Shown one piece after another: positions 58,136 to 64,000 of a DNA stretch of 64,000 bases. The DNA lies in the NCBI GenBank assembly GCA_041674385.1, contig JBAYVU010000013.1, forward strand, positions 1 to 64,000, in the 5' to 3' direction. Origin of the DNA: JACRAR01 sp041674385 (GTDB taxonomy: Bacteria > Pseudomonadota > Gammaproteobacteria > Burkholderiales > Rhodocyclaceae). The first letter of the stretch is position 1; every line of letters begins with the position of its first letter. Below the pieces are notes generated by a model. That model was given only the letters and a program-made list of their open reading frames with translations, was not told where the DNA came from and made no database searches. The translations under genes were made by a program, and so were the position numbers.

Positions 58136-58552
58136 ATGAAGACACAAAACGGCTTTACTCTGATCGAACTGATGATCGTCGTGGTCATCGTCGCCATCCT
58201 TGGGGCGGTGGCGATGCCGGCATATACCGATTACGTCGTCAGGGGAAAAATTCCGGATGCCACCGCGAATCTTGCCACCAAGCGCGTGCAGATGGAGCAG
58301 TTTTTCCAGGACAGCCGTACCTATGTGGGCGCCCCAGCGTGTACCGCGGACAGCGCGGCCAGTCAGTATTTCGATTTTTCCTGCTCGGTGCAGACGGCGA
58401 CTAGCTACACGCTGCAAGCGGTTGGCAAGGGCAGCATGGCAGGATTTGCATACACCATCGACCAAAACAATTCCAAGGTGACTGTTGCGGTTCCGGCGGG
58501 TTGGACCACCAACGCCACCTGCTGGGTGACCAAGAAGGGGGGGGCGTGTTAA
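58136..58552 (+). CDS. pilE: Type IV pilin-like protein PilE
   Basis: A 138-residue prepilin. The leader MKTQNG is cut by PilD before FTLIELMIVVVIVAILGAVA; Glu5 is present. The C-terminus has two cysteine pairs candidates (ACTADS, FSCSVQ, ATCWVTKKGGAC). It most resembles the minor pilin PilE of betaproteobacterial pil clusters. ATG at 58136 has AGAGG upstream. It heads a run of overlapping pilin genes; the stop overlaps the next start by 7 bases. Confidence 0.85.
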   Translation: MKTQNGFTLIELMIVVVIVAILGAVAMPAYTDYVVRGKIPDATANLATKRVQMEQFFQDSRTYVGAPACTADSAASQYFDFSCSVQTATSYTLQAVGKGSMAGFAYTIDQNNSKVTVAVPAGWTTNATCWVTKKGGAC

Positions 58553-59142
58553 GGCTGAAACCCCAGCAGCGGGGCACCACCCTGGTCGAGTTGCTGATCG
58601 GATTGGCGATCGTCGCTTTGTTGTTTGCCATGGGCGCCCCCAGCTTCTTTAGTTGGATCCAGAACTCCCAGATCCGGACCTCGGCCGAGGCCATCCAGAA
58701 CGGGCTCTTTCTGGCGCGGGCGGAGGCGGTGCGCCGCAATGCCACAGTGCGCTTCCAGTTGACCTCGAGTGTCACGGGTTCTTGCGCGTTATCCACTGCG
58801 AGCGGCAATTGGGTGGTCAGCCTCGATGATCCCAGCGCGGCTTGCAGCACCCCCCCCTCGGATACGGTTGCACCGCGCATCGTCCAGGTACGGCCGGCAG
58901 CTGAGGGCACTGACAACGCGGTGGTGGCGGCAGGGCAATCAACCATCATTTTCAATGGCCTGGGTCGAGTGACGCCGGTGCCGGCAGGAAATATCGATAT
59001 CAACATCAGCAACCCGACGGGCGGCACCTGCGCGACATCCTCCACAACCGGGATGCGCTGCTTGCGGGTGCGCGTTTCAAGCGGAGGCCAGATTCGCATG
59101 TGCGATCCGCTCCGAGCCAGTACCGATCCTCAAGGATGCTAA
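58546..59142 (+). CDS. fimT: Prepilin FimT/GspH family protein
   Basis: A 198-residue minor prepilin with the cleavage site after QQRG and the N-terminal helix TTLVELLIGLAIVALLFAMG, including Glu5. The GspH-like body has ARAEAVRRNATVRFQL. Such pseudopilins prime pilus assembly. GTG at 58546 has a G-rich site directly upstream. It overlaps pilE by 7 bases and is followed one base later by the pilV GTG. Confidence 0.87.
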   Translation: MLRLKPQQRGTTLVELLIGLAIVALLFAMGAPSFFSWIQNSQIRTSAEAIQNGLFLARAEAVRRNATVRFQLTSSVTGSCALSTASGNWVVSLDDPSAACSTPPSDTVAPRIVQVRPAAEGTDNAVVAAGQSTIIFNGLGRVTPVPAGNIDINISNPTGGTCATSSTTGMRCLRVRVSSGGQIRMCDPLRASTDPQGC

Positions 59143-59143
59143 G

Positions 59144-59590
59144 GTGAGCCGTTCTCCTCGTCCCCCTCGTTCTCCACTTTCCAGGCAAGGCGGCTCGATG
59201 CTGCTGGAAGCACTGATCGCCATACTGATTTTTTCCATGGGCGTGCTGGCCATCGTCGGCATGCAGGCTGCCGCCGTGAAATCATCCAGCGATGCCAAGT
59301 TCCGCGCCGATGCCAGCTTGCTGGCGAACGAACTGATCGGGCAGATGTGGGTGAGCGACCGTACCACGGCTGCGTTGCAGACCAAGTTCAACAGCCCCGG
59401 CGGCGCTGCCTATGCCGATTGGCTGACCAACGTGCAGACGAGATTGCCGGGGGTCACCGCCAGCGCGAACACGCCCACCGTGACTGTCGCGGCCAACGGT
59501 ACGGTCACGATCGGCCTCTTATGGAAATTGCCCAGCGATCCTCCCGAAATGGCCGCACACACTTACGTGGCGGTAGCGCAAATTCAATAG
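59144..59590 (+). CDS. pilV: Type IV pilus minor prepilin PilV
   Basis: A 148-residue prepilin with QGGSMLLEALIAILIFSMGVLAIVGMQ as the class III signal and helix, Glu5 present. The body with SSSDAKFRADASLLANELIGQMW matches PilV. GTG at 59144 is one base after the fimT stop, in an AAGGTGAG context. It is part of the tightly packed minor pilin operon. Confidence 0.87.
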   Translation: MSRSPRPPRSPLSRQGGSMLLEALIAILIFSMGVLAIVGMQAAAVKSSSDAKFRADASLLANELIGQMWVSDRTTAALQTKFNSPGGAAYADWLTNVQTRLPGVTASANTPTVTVAANGTVTIGLLWKLPSDPPEMAAHTYVAVAQIQ

Positions 59591-59603
59591 GAGACGGTTC
59601 AAG

Positions 59604-60710
59604 ATGCCCCATTCGACGCACCGCCTGTCCTACGGCTTCAGCCTGGTCGAAATCATGATCGGCATGGTCATCGGCATGCTCGGCATTATCGTCATGATGC
59701 AGATATTCGCCCTTGCCGAAGGACAAAAACGTGCCACCACCGGCGGGGGCGACGCCCTGAACAGCGGCGCGATTGCCCTGTACGGCGTGCAGCGCGACAT
59801 CCGGCAGGCGGGTTACGGCTTCAGCGCGCTCAACCTGTTCAATTGCAACGTCACGATGCCTTCCGGCGCCACCATTCCCCTCGTGCCGGTCAGCATCAAC
59901 CCGGCCGCCGTGCCGGCAGGCGACGCCAATTCCGACACGTTGTTGGTCATGTACGGAAATGCCAACGGCACCCCCCAGGGCAATGTCATTAACGCACTGG
60001 CCGGCCCGGTATACACGGTCAGCACGCCGAGCTCGTTCGCCGTCGGCGACCGCGTGATTGCCGTTCCCGCCGCATGCGCGGCCAACCTGCTGGTTGACCA
60101 GGTCAATGCGGTCGCCGCGAATGTCACCGTGGCAACCGGTGTTGCGGGCGTTGCCACGCTATATAACCTGGGCCAGTTGCCGAAAGTCCTGGGCTATGCC
60201 ATACGCAACGGCAATCTGACGGTATGCGACTATTTCGCCAACGATTGCAGCATCGCCGGCAGCGTAGGCGACCCGACGATATGGGTTCCCATCGCCAGCA
60301 ACATCGTCAGCTTGAGGGCGCAGTATGGCCACGACACCCTCACCGCGGCCATTACCTTCGCGACCCCGCCAGTCCCGTTGCCGAACTATGTCGTGGACAC
60401 TTACGATCAAACCACGCCAACCGCCGTCACCGCGTTTCCTACGCCGTGCGGCTGGGCCAGGATTCCTGCGGTGCGCGTGGTCCTGGCGGCGCGCAGCGGG
60501 CAATATGAAAAAGATCTTGTCACGACTGCCGCACCCGTCTGGGAAGGCAGCACGGTGGTCGCCGGAAGCGCGACCGGCGCGAACAACCCCACGGCCTTGC
60601 CCATAGACTTGACGGCCAACACCGATTGGCAACATTACCGCTACAAGCTATTCCAGACCGTCGTGCCGATCCGCAATATCGCTTGGATGGGAGTGCAATC
60701 GGGATGCTGA
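59604..60710 (+). CDS. pilW: Type IV pilus assembly protein PilW
   Basis: A 368-residue prepilin-like protein with the signal GFSLVEIMIGMVIGMLGIIVMMQIF and Glu5. The body contains ALYGVQRDIRQAGYGFSALN, a PilW hallmark. It helps initiate pilus assembly and presents PilY1. ATG at 59604 has GGAGACGG upstream. The stop overlaps the pilX start by 7 bases. Confidence 0.88.
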   Translation: MPHSTHRLSYGFSLVEIMIGMVIGMLGIIVMMQIFALAEGQKRATTGGGDALNSGAIALYGVQRDIRQAGYGFSALNLFNCNVTMPSGATIPLVPVSINPAAVPAGDANSDTLLVMYGNANGTPQGNVINALAGPVYTVSTPSSFAVGDRVIAVPAACAANLLVDQVNAVAANVTVATGVAGVATLYNLGQLPKVLGYAIRNGNLTVCDYFANDCSIAGSVGDPTIWVPIASNIVSLRAQYGHDTLTAAITFATPPVPLPNYVVDTYDQTTPTAVTAFPTPCGWARIPAVRVVLAARSGQYEKDLVTTAAPVWEGSTVVAGSATGANNPTALPIDLTANTDWQHYRYKLFQTVVPIRNIAWMGVQSGC

Positions 60711-61309
60711 CACTATCCACACATGCCGTCCCTCCCGCCAGACAGCGCGGGGTGGTGCTGATGATCGCCCTGATCGTGCTGGTGGCCATGACGCTGGCCG
60801 GTCTCGCGCTGATGCGCTCGGTCGATACCGCCAACATCATCGCCGGCAACATGGCCTTCCAGCAGTCCGCCACCCACTCGGGCGATGCCGGCGTCGAAGC
60901 CGCCGTTGTCTGGCTGACGGCCAACAACAACAACGTCACGCTGAATAACGACGATGCCACCAACGGTTATGCCGCCGCCGGCAACAATGCCGCACAGAAT
61001 CCCGCCGCCGGCCAATCCTGGGATGCTTTCTGGACCCAAACCTTGGCAGCCCGTTCCCGCACTTTGCCCTCCGACGGCGCCGGCAACACGGTTGCCTACG
61101 TCATCGATCGCCTGTGTGCCTTTGCCGGTTCTCCCACCGGAGGCGCCAGTTGTTCCACTTCCCCCATGGTCAACGCGGCAACCGGAAACTCGGAAGAAAG
61201 CGGCGAACTGCAGATGGCCGGCAGATCGCTGGTGTATTACCGCATCACCTCGCGTGTCGCCGGCCCGAGAAACACGGTGAGCTACGTCCAGGCGATCGTT
61301 GCCATGTAG
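60704..61309 (+). CDS. pilX: Type IV pilus minor prepilin PilX
   Basis: A 201-residue prepilin with RQRGVVLMIALIVLVAMTLAGLALMRSVDTANIIAGN. The helix lacks Glu5, as is normal for PilX-type proteins. The rest is rich in Asn/Ala and small residues. It completes the priming complex with FimT, PilV, PilW and PilE under PilY1. ATG at 60704 has GGGAG upstream and overlaps pilW by 7 bases. Confidence 0.86.
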   Translation: MLTLSTHAVPPARQRGVVLMIALIVLVAMTLAGLALMRSVDTANIIAGNMAFQQSATHSGDAGVEAAVVWLTANNNNVTLNNDDATNGYAAAGNNAAQNPAAGQSWDAFWTQTLAARSRTLPSDGAGNTVAYVIDRLCAFAGSPTGGASCSTSPMVNAATGNSEESGELQMAGRSLVYYRITSRVAGPRNTVSYVQAIVAM

Positions 61310-61397
61310 CTGGCATGACCCTGGCCCGGCCGCATCGAAAATACAAACGCAAACTTTCCGCGCCACAACAAACTGCTTCACGTTTCAGGAGGTTGCC

Positions 61398-64000
61398 ATG
61401 ACCACTCATTACGGATTATTCAGAAGCGCCCGTTATGCGCTGCTTGCATTGGCCTTCAGCGCCACTGCTCATGCAGCGACGACGGACATATCCAGCGTGC
61501 CGCTGAATACCTATTCGGCGCCGTCGTCGACCGACGTGAAGCCCAATATCCTGTTCATTCTCGACAATTCGGGAAGTATGTCCTGGGATTACATGCCGGA
61601 CACGGTCAACAACTGGAGCAATGCTTACGGCCAATATGCCAGCCAATGCAACGGGGTGTACTACAACCCCACGATTACTTATACCCCGCCGGTAGACTCG
61701 AGCGGCACCAGCTATGCCACCGCCAGCTTCACCGCCGCGTGGAAGGATGGGTATTCGACTTCCTTGGGCAGCTACAATCTGAGCAGCAATTTCGACGGGA
61801 TGGGGGTCGCAGCGTATTACTACCAATATACCGGGACGCAGACTACCGCCAAACTAAAGAATTACTATAACAGCAGCAGTACCTTTTACAAGGAATGCGG
61901 CAGCGCCATCGGTTCCACGCCGGGCAGCGGTGTGTTTACCAAAGTCACGGTCAGTTCCACGTCGGGGCCGGGGAACACGGACGAGCGAACCAATTTCGCC
62001 AATTGGTACAGCTACTACCGCACTCGCATGCTGACAATGAAAACCGCATCGGGTTTGGCGTTCAAGGATATCGACAGCAGATTCCGCGTCGGCTTCATGA
62101 CCATCAACAGCGACTCGACGACCGACTTTCTCAACATCGCAGACTTCTCCACGGCCACCAAGAGCACCTGGTATACCGCGCTCTATGGCGGCAAGGGAAG
62201 CAGCAGCACGCCGCTGAGAACCGCGCTTTCCAATGCCGGGCGCCTGTATACCGGGCAAGTTTCCACCATCCACGGCGTGACGGTGACGGACCCGGTGCAG
62301 TATTCCTGCCAGCAGAACTATGCCATCCTGTCCACGGACGGCTTCTGGAACCAGGGTCTCGGCTATAAACTCGACGGGTCGGCCGAAATCGGCAACGAGG
62401 ATTCTGCCTTGGCGCGTCCCTACTTCGACGGCGGTAGCACCAGCATCCAGCAGCGCACCAGCACCTTGCAGCAGCAGGCCGTCACTCTCCAGGCGCAGAC
62501 ACGAGCCAGCACGCTGCAAACCCGAACCAGTACCAGCACCTCGGCGCCGTCCATACAAACCAGGACATCATCGGATTCGGGTGCCCACTGGACGGCTTGG
62601 CAAGATGCGGCGTCATGCAATGAGGATGACTCGGGTACGAACAGAAGGGATTGCCAGTTTCCCAAAAGTACCTCGTCTGACCATGGAGCGACATGGTCGG
62701 CTTGGTTTTATGCCAGCTCCTGTAACACTGACAGCTCCGGCACCAATCAAACCATGTGTTCCGGCAGCGTGACCGCCTGGAGCGCCTGGAGCAACGCCGC
62801 TTCCTGCACCGCATCAAGCACCACGCAATGCCAATATACATCGTGGTCATCCTGGAGCAACGTGGCTTCCTGCACCGCCGTGCCGCAGTCGACAAGTCCC
62901 AACTATACCGTGGCGACGGCGGTCGATTGCCAGAACGTGATCGCCTCTTCCGGGCCATGGACGAATACCTCGTCGTGCACGGTATCGAGCACCAACAATT
63001 GCCAATATACCTCCTGGAGTTCCTGGGCCACCGTGAGCAGTTGCACTCCCGTGGCGCAATCGGCCGGCCCCACTTACACCGTGGGAGCGGCGGTAGATTG
63101 TCAAACACTGACCAGCGGCGGCAGCACTGACTCGCTGGCGGATGTTGCTGCTTATTATTACAACACCGACCTGCGCGATTCCCTGTTGTCGAACTGCACC
63201 GGCCCGATCATTGCGCCCGCGACCACCGCCAACGACCTGTGCGCCAACAACGTGCCGTCGAACGGACGCGACGTCGCCAGTACCCAGCACATGACCACCT
63301 TCACCGTCGGATTGGGCGTGCGCGGCCGCATGGTTTATTCGCCAACCTACTGGAACGACACCAGCGGGGACTTCTGGGATGTGTGGAAAGGCACCACGGC
63401 CAACAGCAGCGCCGGCATCTGCTCATGGCAGACGGGCGGGACTTGCAACTGGCCGACCCCCGGTTCGGGTGCCATCGAGAACGTTGACGACCTGTGGCAC
63501 GCATCGGTGAACGGACACGGCACTTATTTCAATGCCACCGATCCGGCTTCCTTGACCTCCGGGTTGACCAGCCTGCTGACTACTATCATCAACACGCCAA
63601 GGCCTGGTACCGCGGCAGCGGCAGCCAGCAGCAACCCGAACATCAGTTCGAGCGACAACTATGTGTTCAGTTCCTCCTACAAGTCGGTGGAATGGTTCGG
63701 CGAACTCATCCGCCAGCAAATCGACGCCTCGACGGGTACCTTGTCCGCCGAGCAGTGGTCGGCCATGACCCTGCTGGATACCAAGGTGCAGACCGACACG
63801 TCGACGCGCAAGGTTTACACCAATGTCTCCGGCGCGCTGACGCCCTTCCTGTGGGCGAATCTGACCGGTACGCAGCAAGCCTATTTCAAGGCGCCCTATC
63901 TGACTTATGCTTCGGTGACATCCGGCCTGTCGCAATTCTGCCCGTCAGGCGGCAATTGCCTGAGCAGTACGGCGCAAAGCAACATCACTGCGGCCACCGG
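61398..64000 (+). CDS. pilY1: PilY1 tip adhesin with inserted Trp/Cys modules (partial)
   Basis: The first 867 codons of a large pilus tip protein run off the right edge. A signal peptide ends near SATAHAATT. A VWA-like start NILFILDNSGSM gives the MIDAS residues (about 55-60), followed by NYAILSTDGFWNQG. Between residues about 393 and 569 there are six modules with WSAW/WSSW-type tryptophan pairs and two or three cysteines (for example AWSNAASC, SWSSWSNVASC), preceded by a Gln/Thr/Ser repeat stretch. The frame then resumes PilY1 features: AAYYYNTDLRDSLL, TFTVGLGVRG, WFGELI. ATG at 61398 has AGGAGG upstream; the 88-base gap to pilX holds only this site. Confidence 0.9.
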   Translation, partial: MTTHYGLFRSARYALLALAFSATAHAATTDISSVPLNTYSAPSSTDVKPNILFILDNSGSMSWDYMPDTVNNWSNAYGQYASQCNGVYYNPTITYTPPVDSSGTSYATASFTAAWKDGYSTSLGSYNLSSNFDGMGVAAYYYQYTGTQTTAKLKNYYNSSSTFYKECGSAIGSTPGSGVFTKVTVSSTSGPGNTDERTNFANWYSYYRTRMLTMKTASGLAFKDIDSRFRVGFMTINSDSTTDFLNIADFSTATKSTWYTALYGGKGSSSTPLRTALSNAGRLYTGQVSTIHGVTVTDPVQYSCQQNYAILSTDGFWNQGLGYKLDGSAEIGNEDSALARPYFDGGSTSIQQRTSTLQQQAVTLQAQTRASTLQTRTSTSTSAPSIQTRTSSDSGAHWTAWQDAASCNEDDSGTNRRDCQFPKSTSSDHGATWSAWFYASSCNTDSSGTNQTMCSGSVTAWSAWSNAASCTASSTTQCQYTSWSSWSNVASCTAVPQSTSPNYTVATAVDCQNVIASSGPWTNTSSCTVSSTNNCQYTSWSSWATVSSCTPVAQSAGPTYTVGAAVDCQTLTSGGSTDSLADVAAYYYNTDLRDSLLSNCTGPIIAPATTANDLCANNVPSNGRDVASTQHMTTFTVGLGVRGRMVYSPTYWNDTSGDFWDVWKGTTANSSAGICSWQTGGTCNWPTPGSGAIENVDDLWHASVNGHGTYFNATDPASLTSGLTSLLTTIINTPRPGTAAAAASSNPNISSSDNYVFSSSYKSVEWFGELIRQQIDASTGTLSAEQWSAMTLLDTKVQTDTSTRKVYTNVSGALTPFLWANLTGTQQAYFKAPYLTYASVTSGLSQFCPSGGNCLSSTAQSNITAAT
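62435..63105. repeat. Internal repeats in pilY1 (Gln-rich stretch and six Trp/Cys modules)
   Basis: The first part (62435-62575) repeats STLQ/QTRT-like motifs. The second (62575-63105) encodes six units of about 20-34 residues with W-x-x-W (in one unit PWTN) and SC...C. Units 3+4 and 5+6 form a duplicated pair: both pairs end with a YTV-AAVDCQ type segment after CQY TSWSSW. DNA of the repeats is also similar (CCTGGAGCAACG occurs in several). Confidence 0.75.

Noticed and set aside
1..64000. tRNA, rRNA, CRISPR arrays, transposases, prophage genes
   Set aside because: I scanned for these by eye and found none I could support; small RNAs cannot be excluded without covariance-model searches.

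Overview
The window is about 64 kb of high-GC, gene-dense DNA from a betaproteobacterium. It looks like a chemolithotrophic sulfur oxidiser related to the Nitrosomonadales/Rhodocyclales (Thiobacillus, Sulfuricella, Sulfuritalea types). That placement is inferred from the betaproteobacterial style of the housekeeping proteins (Rho, IleRS, LspA, IspH, Dxs/IspA/XseB, TrmD operon) and from a dissimilatory sulfite-to-sulfate oxidation locus (sat-aprB-aprA plus qmoA-qmoB-hdrC-hdrB). I see no rRNA, tRNA, CRISPR array, integrase or transposase gene.

Layout. 1-2.4 kb: a 5' part of a MASE2 sensor gene, fadD and fdxA on the minus strand. 2.6-4.8 kb: trxA, rho and rpmE; rho carries an in-frame TAG exactly at the catalytic glutamate codon. 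4.8-11.0 kb: an ArnT/PMT-like glycosyltransferase, orn, a CAAX-type M48 protease, rsgA, a GDP-mannose 4,6-dehydratase and sixA. 11.3-15.9 kb: a TolC-MacA-MacB-type tripartite efflux operon with separate ATPase and permease. 15.9-18 kb: moaC and bepA, divergent.

18-34 kb is the energy-metabolism core. sat-aprBA is followed on the same strand by a YkgJ cysteine-cluster protein and a CbbQ/CbbO (MoxR AAA+ / VWA) pair. A three-gene iron-uptake cluster (cupredoxin, FTR1 permease, outer-membrane protein) follows on the minus strand behind a perfect Fur-type palindrome. Then comes the minus-strand operon qmoA-qmoB-hdrC-hdrB and a secreted SRPBCC protein. The likely flow is sulfite + AMP to APS (AprBA), APS to sulfate + ATP (Sat), with electrons leaving AprBA through the Qmo/Hdr proteins. 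A hemerythrin-SpoIIE phosphatase fusion is divergent from qmoA.

35-50 kb is mostly housekeeping: a phosphoesterase, rlmD, a BI-1 protein, rpsP-rimM-trmD-rplS, folE2, dxs-ispA-xseB, an EamA transporter, a SpoIIAA-like protein with a 3-mercaptopyruvate sulfurtransferase, an outer-membrane transporter-like protein, queG, tsaE and amiC. 50-57 kb: a zinc alcohol dehydrogenase and ribF-ileS-lspA-ispH. 57-64 kb: a TonB-like protein divergent from a type IV minor pilin cluster (pilE, fimT, pilV, pilW, pilX, pilY1), with pilY1 running off the right edge.

Most unusual sequence-level observations: the TAG at Rho codon 211; a roughly 110-bp three-hairpin insertion read in frame inside ileS; a nested inverted-repeat element between lspA and ispH; six Trp/Cys modules resembling thrombospondin type 1 repeats inserted in PilY1; and the apr-ykgJ-cbbQ-cbbO linkage. 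No gap between genes exceeds 300 bases.
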